Source of the DNA: CAZKRU01 sp964555235
Lineage (GTDB): Bacteria > Verrucomicrobiota > Verrucomicrobiia > Methylacidiphilales > CAMAQI01
Direction: 5' to 3'
Length of the DNA stretch: 27,887 nt
NCBI GenBank assembly: GCA_964555235.1
Contig: CAZKRU010000059.1
Coordinates: 1-27,887 of the forward strand
The position numbers were made by a program, and so were the translations under genes. Positions 14,458 to 23,279 of this stretch are shown piece after piece (the stretch's first letter is position 1; each line of letters begins with the position of its first letter). The notes under the pieces were generated by a model. The model did not search any database. It was given only the letters and a program-made list of their open reading frames with translations, and was not told the DNA's origin.

Positions 14458-16152
14458 ATGAAACCAATTTTTCATCGAATCGTTACTTTTATCTTCTTTT
14501 GCCTACTCGCCTTGGCTCCAGAAGTTTTTGCTGCACCTCAAAAAACACCGACAAAACCGACTCAACCTTCTAAGGAAGAAAATACCCCTAAATTAGATTT
14601 TGTCAAACCGTACACCATTCAAATCAATAAATCTAATCAATCACTCCTTCTGACCGATGATCAAGGAACCTCAACTCAAACGATTCCCATCGGAACCTAC
14701 CGCAAGAGCATTAAAATTGGCCCGCACTCCGTCCTTCTGAGTTACGGACAGGGAACCGATCTTCGACCGATGATTCTTCTCTCCAGCGAAAATGATCCCG
14801 CCCTGATCCACTCATTGACCGCATTCGGACATACCATTCAACTCGGCCCTCGCGGCGCCATCACTATCACCGCCACGCAAGATTTTCGTATGTTGGAATT
14901 TACCGCAGGACATATCGGAAAAGTAACTCTGGACGGGCAGACACTCATCGCCGGAAATTCGCTCACCGCTCTTGCCGGAGTCGCGGTAAAACCTTCTGAA
15001 AAAAACCCGAAAGCCGCTCCGACGATTTCACCGGATCGGCGAAAAGCGCAAGTCGAAGCCCTTCGGCATTCAACGGCGATCTCCGAGCTCACCACGGTTC
15101 CGACAGAGCCTCTCCCTAAAACAAACCCCACTTCGAAAAGCGACTCGTCGCCCGTCGAAAAAACTCCAACGGAACCCTCTCCATCCACTTCTGAACCCAC
15201 GAGCGTCGCTCTCGATCCCGTAAAAATTCGACAGGAAATTCAGGCGGCCTCTCATCAAAATCAGGCCCTCCTTCAAATCTCTCAGGGATTAAAATTACTC
15301 GTCGAGTCCCTGACGAATGACGCTCAAGACTCTGCAATGCGTCTTCAAATTCCACCAAGCCCACCGCCCCGCTCCATTCCTGAAACGACCGGGTCCAAAA
15401 ACGAGCAGGCAGCCAAACTCCAAATCATCCTCCAGGAATATCTCAAAGACAATGCCCGACTCGCCGAAGTCATTCAGTCCTTAAAAAATCAACTCGCTCC
15501 CCTCCAAGAATCTCGCTCCAACCTCGAGTACTCACTCCGTCCTGAAATCCCGGAAGAAGCCCGCAGTGATTCCAAACTCGCCTCCCAAGCGTTTCAGGAG
15601 CAACGCTTCGATGATGCCGCTGAAATTTATTTAAAAATTCTCAAGAGATTTCCAAAGGCACTCCATCCTCTCTCCAATCTTGGGGTGACCTACTTCACGG
15701 CAGGCAAATACAAAGAAGCGGAAAAGACCTTGAGAGAAGCCCTCTCCATCGCCCCGCACGATGCCTTCTGTTATTCGATCTTGGGAGTCGTTCTCTATCA
15801 ACTCCAACGCCCCGACGAAGCGTGGGATGCGCTGACGCTCGCCTTGGCCCTTCACCCAAATGACCCACAAACCCACAACTATCTCTCCCTCGTCCTCGTT
15901 CGCAAAGGTCTCCTCGAACCCGCCGAACGTGAAGCCAGAGAAGCCATCGCGCTCAATCCGAATTATTCCGATGCTCACTATCATCTCGCCGTTCTCTATT
16001 CTTCCCCGGAAAAACCGTCAAAAGAACTCGCCCGGCGCCATTACTTTAAATCGGTGGAACTCGGTGGAGCCCGCGATGAACGACTGGAGTCCTCCATCGG
16101 AGTTCCTCCTACCGCAGAATCCCAACCGACGATCGAAACCAATCCGAAGTAA
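14458..16152 (+). CDS. Secreted TPR-repeat protein
   Basis: The 564-residue exported protein has a signal peptide (residues 1-25, ending FAAP). Residues 50-180 are beta-rich with two similar halves (TIQINKSNQSLLLTDD and HTIQLGPRGAITITA regions). A Pro/Ser/Thr-rich linker covers 180-255, a helical coiled-coil stretch 258-350, and about four tetratricopeptide repeats 370-535 (for example PLSNLGVTYFTAGKYKEAEK and AFCYSILGVVLYQLQRPDEA). TPRs assemble protein complexes, so it is likely a periplasmic scaffold. It is the only plus-strand gene between 1 and 23.9 kb, with its own promoter and no clear Shine-Dalgarno site. It converges on cysS with a hairpin between. It resembles other exported TPR proteins only in layout; the specific role is unknown. 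Confidence 0.85.
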   Translation: MKPIFHRIVTFIFFCLLALAPEVFAAPQKTPTKPTQPSKEENTPKLDFVKPYTIQINKSNQSLLLTDDQGTSTQTIPIGTYRKSIKIGPHSVLLSYGQGTDLRPMILLSSENDPALIHSLTAFGHTIQLGPRGAITITATQDFRMLEFTAGHIGKVTLDGQTLIAGNSLTALAGVAVKPSEKNPKAAPTISPDRRKAQVEALRHSTAISELTTVPTEPLPKTNPTSKSDSSPVEKTPTEPSPSTSEPTSVALDPVKIRQEIQAASHQNQALLQISQGLKLLVESLTNDAQDSAMRLQIPPSPPPRSIPETTGSKNEQAAKLQIILQEYLKDNARLAEVIQSLKNQLAPLQESRSNLEYSLRPEIPEEARSDSKLASQAFQEQRFDDAAEIYLKILKRFPKALHPLSNLGVTYFTAGKYKEAEKTLREALSIAPHDAFCYSILGVVLYQLQRPDEAWDALTLALALHPNDPQTHNYLSLVLVRKGLLEPAEREAREAIALNPNYSDAHYHLAVLYSSPEKPSKELARRHYFKSVELGGARDERLESSIGVPPTAESQPTIETNPK

Positions 16153-16184
16153 AAACTCCTCTCGAACGTTCAAATGATATAACA

Positions 16185-16265
16185 AGAATCTGGAACTCAA
16201 GAAATCAGGAAATAAGTCACCTCAACCGGTAATTTCACTTCCTGAGTTTTTGAGTTCCAGATTCT
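16185..16265. terminator. Long hairpin between convergent genes, repeat copy C
   Basis: Arms 16185-16211 and 16239-16265 pair over 27 positions with about four mismatches (AGAATCTGGAACTCAA on one side, its complement on the other). It contains the same GAACTC/GAGTTC core as copies A and B. It lies between the TPR stop (16152) and the cysS stop (16268), so it may end transcription from both sides, although no T-tract follows. Confidence 0.6.
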
Positions 16266-16267
16266 CC

Positions 16268-17629
16268 CTACAACTTCCGCAACTCCTGCCCCTTCGGAGT
16301 ATCTCGAACCGCCCAACCCAATGCGGCCAACTCATCCCGAATCCGATCACTTCCAGCAAAATCTTTCGCTTTTCTCGCCGCAACACGCTGATCCGCCAAC
16401 GTCTGAATCTCGGAGGGAACTTCGTTCTTCCTCTCACCCAATCCCAAAACTCCATCGAGCGTCTTCCAAAGAGCCGTCAAATCCCCAACGGGCTGCCCCT
16501 CGTCCATGCGCTTGTGCGTTTCCCGAATGAATTCGAAGAAATGACCCATCGCTTCAGGAACATTGAGATCTTCACCCAAGGCTTCCCGAATTTTTTTCAG
16601 GAACGGCTCATGATCCCAAGCAACCACCGGCTGCTTTTGAATCCGATCGACCCAGTCGTCAATTCGTCCTAAAGCCGCTTTAGCCGCATCCAATCCATCC
16701 CACGTAAAATTCAATGTCTGGCGATACTTCGTCGTCGCAATTAAGGCATACCGAATCTCCCGTCCCGAATATCCTTTTGCCAATAAATCCCGCAACGTAA
16801 AAAAATTCCCCACAGATTTCGACATCTTCTGACCGTTCACCAGCAGATGCTCACAATGCGACCAGATCTGGACAAAACGCTTTCCCGAGGCCGCCTCACT
16901 CTGGGCCAGTTCATTTTCATGATGCGGAAAAACGAGATCGACCCCACCGCAGTGAATATCAAATTGCTCTCCCAAATAGTGCATGCTCATCGCCGAACAC
17001 TCGATATGCCATCCCGGACGACCCGCTCCCCAAGGCGCATCCCACCGCACATCGCCATCCTCCGGTGTCCACGCTTTCCACAGGGCGAAATCACCAAACG
17101 ATTCCTTCTGGTATTCGTCCTGACTCACCCGCGCCCCGTGCTGAAGTCCCTCCTGATCCAAATGTGCCAGACACCCGTAACAGGCGAATGATTTGACCCG
17201 GTAGTAGACCGATCCATCTTCTGCCACATAGGCATGATCTTTATCGAGCAGCTTCTGAATCAATTCAATCATCTGCGGAATATGATCCGTCGCCCTGATT
17301 TGAATCTCCTGCTTTTCAATATTCAGCGAAACAAAATCCTCCTGAAACGTCTGAATATAACGCCCGGTGTAATCGCGCAGCGGCTCCCCCGCCTTGATCG
17401 CTCCCCGAATCGTCTTGTCATCCACATCGGTGAAATTCATCGCGTGTTTCACGGTGTAACCGAAAAACTTCAACGTCCGGCGCAACAAATCGACAAAGGT
17501 GAAGGAACGAAAATTTCCGATATGGGCAAAATCGTAAACCGTCGGCCCACAGGCGTAGAGACTCACCTCCGGAGGCCGTAAGGGCTTCAGTTCCTCCAAC
17601 TGACGAGAAAGGGTATTATAAAGCTTCAT
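16268..17629 (-). CDS. cysS: Cysteinyl-tRNA synthetase CysS
   Basis: This class I synthetase charges tRNA-Cys. The 453-residue protein is full length. The zinc site is C27 (ACGPTVYD), C211 (WHIECSAM), H236 and E240 (PHHENE); the HIGN motif is at 36-39 and KMSKS at 268-272. The C-terminal helical and anticodon-binding region ends at residue 453 with a short tail, and the helix RKAKDFAGSDRIRDELAALG is typical. The ATG at 17627-17629 has no obvious Shine-Dalgarno site. It is probably a single-gene transcript: the serA-his-ABC run ends about 120 bp upstream, with a degenerate repeat between. Very secure. Confidence 0.98.
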   Translation of the reverse strand: MKLYNTLSRQLEELKPLRPPEVSLYACGPTVYDFAHIGNFRSFTFVDLLRRTLKFFGYTVKHAMNFTDVDDKTIRGAIKAGEPLRDYTGRYIQTFQEDFVSLNIEKQEIQIRATDHIPQMIELIQKLLDKDHAYVAEDGSVYYRVKSFACYGCLAHLDQEGLQHGARVSQDEYQKESFGDFALWKAWTPEDGDVRWDAPWGAGRPGWHIECSAMSMHYLGEQFDIHCGGVDLVFPHHENELAQSEAASGKRFVQIWSHCEHLLVNGQKMSKSVGNFFTLRDLLAKGYSGREIRYALIATTKYRQTLNFTWDGLDAAKAALGRIDDWVDRIQKQPVVAWDHEPFLKKIREALGEDLNVPEAMGHFFEFIRETHKRMDEGQPVGDLTALWKTLDGVLGLGERKNEVPSEIQTLADQRVAARKAKDFAGSDRIRDELAALGWAVRDTPKGQELRKL

Positions 17630-17681
17630 TTACCGGTTTTTCATGGTTTTTTTAAACAATCTGTTTTTCCTGAAGTAAAAA

Positions 17682-17709
17682 CTTTGTGAGCTTTGTGCCT
17701 TCGTGTGAG
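17682..17709 (+). repeat. Degenerate GTG-rich intergenic repeat, member 3
   Basis: It reads CTTTGTGAGCTTTGTGCCTT then CGTGTGAG, with TTTGTG/TTCGTG units about 9 nt apart. It shares CTTTGTGA...TGTGC with the minus-strand string at 23034-23062. Confidence 0.5.
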
Positions 17710-17747
17710 TCCATTCGCGCTACGTATTCTTCGCTATTGATTGGGGG

Positions 17748-19454
17748 TTACCCTGCCACGAGCGAGGGAACTCCCCCCGCCGAAGCTTCCAAGTAGTAAT
17801 GCTTTTCGTGGAGCGATTGCAAACTGCTCCGATGTCCGACACTGATGATGGTGATTCCCGGAATCTGCTCTCGCAACGCACGATAAACCATCGCTTCCGT
17901 CGTCTCATCCAAAGCCGATGTCGCTTCATCCAAGAAGACCCAACTCGGCTTCTGCAAAAAGACACGGGCAAAGGCGACCCGTTGCTGCTCACCTGGAGAG
18001 AGCATCAACGACCAATTCGCCTCTTCATCCAAGCGCGATTCAAACGCTGACAAACGACAGAGCTTCAGCACCTCGTGTAACATCGCACCGTCAGCACTCG
18101 CTGGATCCTCGGGATAAAGTAACGCCGTCCGAAGCGAGGCGACCGGAAGATACGGTTTCTGAGGAAGCACCATCGAGCGATACGCCTCAGGCACTCCAAT
18201 CTTTCCTTTCGCAAAGGGCCAAATTCCCGCTACCGCCCGAATCATCGTGCTCTTCCCACTCCCCGAAGGTCCGGAGATCAAAATTGAACTCCCCTTTTCT
18301 ACCGTCAACGTAATCGGCTCCACCAACGCTTTTCCATCCGGCAACGAAAGCTCCAATCCGACAATCGATAAATCGCGATCCCCACTCGGGAGATTCGAGA
18401 CTGCGTGATGCAAATGAGGAAGCTGTTGGGCCTCTTCAACGGTCCGAACAAAACCGGTCAAACGTTGAATGACCGCTGACCATTCTGCTAATTCCGTATA
18501 AGCACTAATAAAATAGGAGAGGGAATCCTGAACCTGATTAAACGCGCTTGCTAAACGCATCAGAGTTCCCAGCGTGATCTCCTTTGCGAAAAACTTTCCC
18601 GCAGAGACCAGATACGGAAAAATGACCGCCGCCTGCCCGTAAAAACTTTGAAAAGCTCCCAGTTTTTTTCGAGCGTCCATGATCTCTTTGAAATTCAGAA
18701 CAATCTCTGAAAAAAACCGGTGCAAATTTCGTTTTTCAGCCGCTTCGCCCCGCGATAACGCAATGCTCTCAGCGTTTTCACGAAGACGAATGAGATTAAA
18801 TCGGAAATCGGCCTCGAACCGCTGCTGATTGAAATTTAAACCAACCAATCGACGACCAATCCAATGCGCCAAGATCGTTCCAACGACCGAGTAAAGGAGG
18901 CAAATCCAAACCATATACCCAGGGATATGAATTCCTCCAAACCACGGAAGATCCATTGGTCCCGCTAACGTCCAAAGCATTCCAAGAAACGAGAAGAGCG
19001 TTACGATTTCCTTCAATAATCCCAGCGATAGACCCAGACTTGCGGCAACAAACCGCCCAATATCATCAGCAATTCGTTGATCCGGATTATCGGTGGATTG
19101 AAACTTTAATTGCCAGAGATAATAAGTGCGATCCCCCAACCAATTCTTCATGAAATAGTCGGTCATCCACGTCCGCCACCAGATTTGAAGCAACTGCATT
19201 AAATAAATCGCGTAGACCGCAATCGCCACATACGCAAAAGCCCAGCCGGCAAAGACCCAAATCAGACGTCCAAACGCGACTTTATCCAATTTCTGAAGCG
19301 AATCATAAAACTCACCGCGCCACTCGTTCAATTGAACAAGAATATAAACATTCCCGAGATTCAAAGCGATGACGACGACTAAAAGCCCAATCGCCTTCCA
19401 TTTCTCTTCCGAAACCCAATACGGTTTCGCTAACCGCCAGAAATCGCGCATCAT
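17748..19454 (-). CDS. Fused ABC transporter, YddA/SbmA-BacA-like (ABCD type)
   Basis: One 568-residue chain joins a six-helix membrane domain (about 1-335) to an ATPase domain (about 360-560). The membrane half carries the YddA/SbmA features near residues 45-60 (LNEWRGEFYDSLQ) and 85-130 (WWRTWMTDYFMKNWL, then NPDQRIADDI). ATPase motifs are Walker A GPSGSGKST (395-403), Q-loop Q432, signature LSPGEQ (485-490), Walker B VFLDE (506-510) and H-loop H541. Homodimers of this group export or import peptides and hydrophobic molecules, and eukaryotic relatives serve peroxisomes. It begins 3 bp after the hisB stop and has no Shine-Dalgarno site, so it is probably translated by coupling as the last gene of the operon. 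The substrate is unknown. Confidence 0.92.
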   Translation of the reverse strand: MMRDFWRLAKPYWVSEEKWKAIGLLVVVIALNLGNVYILVQLNEWRGEFYDSLQKLDKVAFGRLIWVFAGWAFAYVAIAVYAIYLMQLLQIWWRTWMTDYFMKNWLGDRTYYLWQLKFQSTDNPDQRIADDIGRFVAASLGLSLGLLKEIVTLFSFLGMLWTLAGPMDLPWFGGIHIPGYMVWICLLYSVVGTILAHWIGRRLVGLNFNQQRFEADFRFNLIRLRENAESIALSRGEAAEKRNLHRFFSEIVLNFKEIMDARKKLGAFQSFYGQAAVIFPYLVSAGKFFAKEITLGTLMRLASAFNQVQDSLSYFISAYTELAEWSAVIQRLTGFVRTVEEAQQLPHLHHAVSNLPSGDRDLSIVGLELSLPDGKALVEPITLTVEKGSSILISGPSGSGKSTMIRAVAGIWPFAKGKIGVPEAYRSMVLPQKPYLPVASLRTALLYPEDPASADGAMLHEVLKLCRLSAFESRLDEEANWSLMLSPGEQQRVAFARVFLQKPSWVFLDEATSALDETTEAMVYRALREQIPGITIISVGHRSSLQSLHEKHYYLEASAGGVPSLVAG

Positions 19455-19457
19455 AAA

Positions 19458-20060
19458 TTAAATCAATCCCTTCGTACTAGGAATTCCTTTGATCCGAGGA
19501 TCCCGTTCGAGCGACATTCCCAACGCTCGAGCAAGTCCCTTGAAAACTCCTTCGATCAGGTGGTGCGTCTCTTTCGTTTCCAAAACTTCAATATGAAGCG
19601 TTAACCCGGCGTGTTGCACGATTCCGCGTAAAAACTCTTCGGTCAGTTGTGCTGGAAAATCTCCCGCCTTGAGGCGCATCAACGGAACATTTTTTGGCAC
19701 TTTAAAACTCAGAAACGGGCGTCCACTAAAATCGAGCGCCACACGCACCAGCGTTTCATCCATCGGCAATAACCAAAAACCGTAGCGACGCATTCCCGAC
19801 TTGTCGCCCAATGCTTTCGCCAACGCCTGCCCAATGACGATTCCTGTATCTTCGACCGTGTGATGAAAATCAACCTCAATATCTCCCTTCACCTTCAGGT
19901 CCAGATCCATCAGCGAGTGGCGGGTAAAAAGTGTCAGCATGTGATCAAAAAACGGAATTCCTGTCGCAATTTTCGACTTTCCCGTTCCATCGACGTTCAG
20001 AGTCAAATGAATGTCGGTTTCTCCCGTTTTCCGGTGAATCGTTGCGTTCCGTTTTTTCAT
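19458..20060 (-). CDS. hisB: Imidazoleglycerol-phosphate dehydratase HisB
   Basis: This enzyme dehydrates imidazole glycerol phosphate to imidazole acetol phosphate in histidine synthesis. From ATG 20058-20060 it has 200 residues, the usual length of the single-domain form without the phosphatase domain found in E. coli. Metal-binding motifs are FFDHML (37-42), HHTVED (66-71) and THHLIEG (165-171); the C-terminus keeps PSTKG. The ATG overlaps the hisD stop as ATGA. A longer reading to 20186 lies inside hisD and is rejected. Only hisD and hisB of the pathway are here, so the other his genes must be elsewhere. Confidence 0.97.
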   Translation of the reverse strand: MKKRNATIHRKTGETDIHLTLNVDGTGKSKIATGIPFFDHMLTLFTRHSLMDLDLKVKGDIEVDFHHTVEDTGIVIGQALAKALGDKSGMRRYGFWLLPMDETLVRVALDFSGRPFLSFKVPKNVPLMRLKAGDFPAQLTEEFLRGIVQHAGLTLHIEVLETKETHHLIEGVFKGLARALGMSLERDPRIKGIPSTKGLI

Positions 20061-21343
20061 AAAGATTTCTCCTTTTTTACCCGAATCCTTGCCGATTTCG
20101 CGTGCGCATCCAACTGCTCCAACGCCGCCATCGCAGCAATCCGGGGCGCTGCCTTGCGAATTGACTTCGAATCGTAAGCCACCCAACTCACCCGTTTATA
20201 AAATTGTTCAATCGTCAACCCCCCGAAGGATTTCCCCGCTCCGCCCGTCGGAAGCGTATGACTCGGCCCCGCCCAATAATCGCCCGCCGCCACCGGGGAT
20301 TCATTTCCAATGAAAATCGCTCCGGCATTTCGAATCGATTTCGCCACCCGATCCGCGTTTTTCACCATTACCGTCAAATGCTCCGGCGCATAATCTTCCG
20401 CCAGTTGAATTCCGACCTTCAACGACGGAACCCGAACTAAGCGACATCCTGCCGCCAAAACCTCGGCAATAAATTCTTTTCGCTCGCACGCTTCCGCTTG
20501 GCGCACCAACTCCTTTTGAACCGATTGCAAAAATCGCTCCGAGGTCGAAATCAAAATCGCCTGACTTCCATGACCGTGTTCCCCTTGAGCGAGGAGATCT
20601 GCCGCAACATAATCCGCACGGGCACTTTCATCCGCCAGAATCGCAATCTCGCTCGGTCCCGGAAGCAGATCAATCGCCACAGATCCAAAAACCTGTCGCT
20701 TCGCTTCGACAACAAAGGCATTCCCTGGTCCAAAAATTTTCTGCACGCGGCGGATCGACTTCGTTCCGTAAGCCAACGCAGCAATTGCTTGTGCTCCGCC
20801 CATCTGATAAATCTCCGTCACCCCACAAAGCTGAAGCGCGTAATGCAGATACGGATTCACCTTCGGGGGCGTCGCCACCACAATCTCTTTCACTCCCGCC
20901 TGTTGCGCCAGTCCGACGGTCATTAATGCCGTGGAAACCAAAGGAGCCGTTCCTCCGGGAACATAAAGCCCGACGCGTTCAAACGGATGATACTCTTCCC
21001 CAACGACTGCACCGTCGCGATTTTTCTTCCGCCAGGAACGAAGCACTCGCTCTTTGGAAAACGACTGAATATTTCCCAACGCTTCACGCAGCAATCGATC
21101 GATTTCCTTGGAGGGACGCGGCGGCGAAGCATGAAGTCGAAGGGACTTCGACGTCAGTTGAACTTTGTCAAAACGGGCGGTGAGTTCAAGTACGGCCGCA
21201 TCGCCGCGCTTCCGAACATCCGCAAGAATCTCCTTCACCCGCGACTCAAGCGCTGCCGAAGGCTCGGCAAAACGCTGAAGCGGATGCGTCCCGGAGCGAA
21301 TCCGGGCCTCGGACCAAACCTCAATCGAAGGAGTCTTCGGCAT
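20057..21343 (-). CDS. hisD: Histidinol dehydrogenase HisD
   Basis: It catalyses the last two NAD-dependent steps of histidine synthesis, from histidinol to histidine. The 428-residue protein contains GGAQAIAALAYGT (182-194), the FGPGNAFV glycine motif (204-211), zinc ligands Q253 and H256 (AQGEHGHGS), D355 (AGDYWAGPSH) and H414 (DAHAKSA), and the catalytic pair E321-H322 (APEHL). The start is ATG 21341-21343, sharing one base with the serA stop (TAATG); the longer start at 21367 would lie inside serA. It is translationally coupled to serA and hisB. Confidence 0.98.
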   Translation of the reverse strand: MPKTPSIEVWSEARIRSGTHPLQRFAEPSAALESRVKEILADVRKRGDAAVLELTARFDKVQLTSKSLRLHASPPRPSKEIDRLLREALGNIQSFSKERVLRSWRKKNRDGAVVGEEYHPFERVGLYVPGGTAPLVSTALMTVGLAQQAGVKEIVVATPPKVNPYLHYALQLCGVTEIYQMGGAQAIAALAYGTKSIRRVQKIFGPGNAFVVEAKRQVFGSVAIDLLPGPSEIAILADESARADYVAADLLAQGEHGHGSQAILISTSERFLQSVQKELVRQAEACERKEFIAEVLAAGCRLVRVPSLKVGIQLAEDYAPEHLTVMVKNADRVAKSIRNAGAIFIGNESPVAAGDYWAGPSHTLPTGGAGKSFGGLTIEQFYKRVSWVAYDSKSIRKAAPRIAAMAALEQLDAHAKSARIRVKKEKSL

Positions 21344-22932
21344 TAGATTCGAACGACCTTCACCCATTGAATTCCCTCTTCCTTGAGAATTTCCTGAAGC
21401 GTCGCCTCACACGGGGCACTGTCGAGATTCAAGACCACCAACGCCTTGCTCCCCGCCTCCGCACGACTCAGCGACATGCTGGCGATATTCACCTGATGCT
21501 TCCCAAAAAGCGTTCCAATCCGTCCGACAATTCCAGGACGATCCAAATTCTCCATGAGGAAAAGAATCCCCTCCGGCGTTGCTTCAAGATTGTGTCCTTC
21601 GAGTTGAACAATACGGGGCTTCGAACCGTAGAAGGTCGCAGCCACCTGATGCTTCTCGCCGCCACCTGTGACTTCAATTGAAACGAGTTCCGTGTAATCG
21701 CCCGGCTCGCTCACTTTCGTCTCTTTGAAACTGATCCCGAGATTCTTAGCGTAAAGCGGCGCGTTCACTTCATTCACCGCAGCGCCTCCTGCATTTTGCA
21801 AGGCTCCCTTGAGAACCGAACGCGTAATCGAGGAGGTGTCGTATCCATTCACCGATCCACTGTAATTGATCGTCAACGTCTCCATCCGCTTCGGCGCAAC
21901 TTGTGCCAAGAACGATCCGAGCTTGTAACCCAATGCAATATACGGCTTCAACTTCGTCGCCGTATGCGCATCGAGGCTCGGCATATTCACCGCATTTCGG
22001 ACTGCACCCGAGGCAAGATAATCCCGAACGAGTTCCGCCACTTCAATTCCGACATTTTCCTGCGCTTCCGCCGTCGAGGCCCCCAAGTGCGGCGTCAAAA
22101 CGACGTTCGGGAGCTTGCGAAGTTCGTATTCGGCTGCCGGAGGCTCTTCCTCGTAAACGTCGAGACCCGCTCCCGCCACCTGACCACTTTTCAAAAGCTC
22201 AATCAGATCTTGCTCCACCACCAAACCGCCCCGGGCGCAATTCACGATGCGAACCCCTTTTTTGCAAAGGCTCATCGACTTTAAATTTAAGATCCCCTTC
22301 GTCTCCGGAGTCATCGGCGTGTGCAACGTAATGAAGTCGACTTCCTTGAGCAACGGCTCCAACTGTTCACAAAGCTCCACCTGAAGACTCTTCGCGCGAG
22401 CCAGCGTCAGATACGGATCAAAGGCCATCACGCGCATTCCGAATCCAATCGCACGACGCGCAAACTCGGCGCCAATCCGGCCCATCCCGATAATTCCGAG
22501 CACCTTATTACAAAGCTCAACCCCTTCAAACGACTTGCGATCCCACTTTCCCGCCACCATCGACGCGTGCGCTTGGGGAATCTTGCGAGCCACCGACATC
22601 ATCAACGAAAACGCATGTTCTGCCGTGGAAATCGTATTTCCTGCGGGCGTGTTCATCACAATAATTCCGCGTTGCGTCGCCGCCTCCACGTCAATATTGT
22701 CGACTCCGACTCCCGCGCGACCGACCGCCTTGAGGCGACTCCCTGCCGCAATAATCTTGGCATTAATCTTCGTGGCGCTGCGGACAATCACCGCATCAAA
22801 ATCACCAATCATTGCCGCCACTTCATCCTCTTTTTGACCGGTCTTCACCACCACATCGAGATGCTCCTGGAGCAGTTCAACGCCTTTGGGAGAAATCGGA
22901 TCCGCCACTAAAACACGATATCGAGCACTCAT
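21343..22932 (-). CDS. serA: D-3-phosphoglycerate dehydrogenase SerA, long form
   Basis: SerA oxidises 3-phosphoglycerate to 3-phosphohydroxypyruvate, the first step of serine synthesis. The 529-residue protein is the long type: a substrate domain, a Rossmann domain with GMGRIG (149-154), catalytic residues R234 (NCARGG), Glu in EEEPP (about 263) and H282 (TPHLGAS), an intervening ASB domain (about 315-450) and a C-terminal ACT domain (from about 455, with ENLDRPGIVGRIG). The ACT domain normally mediates serine feedback. It is the first gene of the serA-hisD-hisB-ABC run; there is no clear Shine-Dalgarno site, and the 347-bp gap upstream should hold its promoter. Confidence 0.98.
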   Translation of the reverse strand: MSARYRVLVADPISPKGVELLQEHLDVVVKTGQKEDEVAAMIGDFDAVIVRSATKINAKIIAAGSRLKAVGRAGVGVDNIDVEAATQRGIIVMNTPAGNTISTAEHAFSLMMSVARKIPQAHASMVAGKWDRKSFEGVELCNKVLGIIGMGRIGAEFARRAIGFGMRVMAFDPYLTLARAKSLQVELCEQLEPLLKEVDFITLHTPMTPETKGILNLKSMSLCKKGVRIVNCARGGLVVEQDLIELLKSGQVAGAGLDVYEEEPPAAEYELRKLPNVVLTPHLGASTAEAQENVGIEVAELVRDYLASGAVRNAVNMPSLDAHTATKLKPYIALGYKLGSFLAQVAPKRMETLTINYSGSVNGYDTSSITRSVLKGALQNAGGAAVNEVNAPLYAKNLGISFKETKVSEPGDYTELVSIEVTGGGEKHQVAATFYGSKPRIVQLEGHNLEATPEGILFLMENLDRPGIVGRIGTLFGKHQVNIASMSLSRAEAGSKALVVLNLDSAPCEATLQEILKEEGIQWVKVVRI

Positions 22933-23033
22933 GAGGCGGCCACTTTATCGTCTCTTTTCCCCTTGGCAACCCAAACGTGGGGAGATTTCACTACCTCGGC
23001 GCAGCCTCCGGGCTCGGGGAATGCAAACGATCT

Positions 23034-23062
23034 GGCCACAATAAGCACAGAATTCACAAAGG
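23034..23062 (-). repeat. Degenerate GTG-rich intergenic repeat, member 4
   Basis: On the minus strand it reads CCTTTGTGAATTCTGTGCTT then ATTGTGGCC. It shares CTTTGTGA...TGTGC with the 17682-17709 copy at the same spacing. Confidence 0.5.
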
Positions 23063-23202
23063 ATCTCCCTGAGGAAAGCAGCAAATGAGAAAATCTAGAA
23101 ATTTTGCACGCGAAAGAGACGAAACGTAAGAATCCTACGTTGGAGGCGGGCTCCCTGGAACCCTTTTCAGGATCGATCCACCGGCCTCCAACTCTCTCCG
23201 AT

Positions 23203-23231
23203 CCTTGTGTGGCTTTTATGCTTTTTGTGGC
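23203..23231 (+). repeat. Degenerate GTG-rich intergenic repeat, member 5
   Basis: It reads CCTTGTGTGGCTTTTATGCT then TTTTGTGGC, with GTGG units about 20 nt apart and a similar T-rich spacing. It is the least certain member. Confidence 0.4.
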
Positions 23232-23279
23232 AAAATTTCCCTACAAATCTGAGCACACCCTTCCGCGATCATCTCTCCT

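Larger units (their letters stand above)
22933..23279. other. 347-bp gap upstream of serA, no gene
   Basis: I see no convincing gene. It holds two members of the degenerate repeat family (below) and a small hairpin, ACGTA/TACGT, near 23125-23142. It must hold the serA promoter on the minus strand, but I could not pick a clear -35/-10 pair. Confidence 0.5.

Noticed and set aside
20061..20186. N-terminal extension of HisB
   Set aside because: It lies in hisD, and the ATGA overlap at 20060 gives the usual 200-residue enzyme.
20498..22911. Several long plus-strand frames (about 100-196 codons)
   Set aside because: All are antisense to serA and hisD, are Arg/His-rich, and carry no motif; the minus-strand genes are certain.
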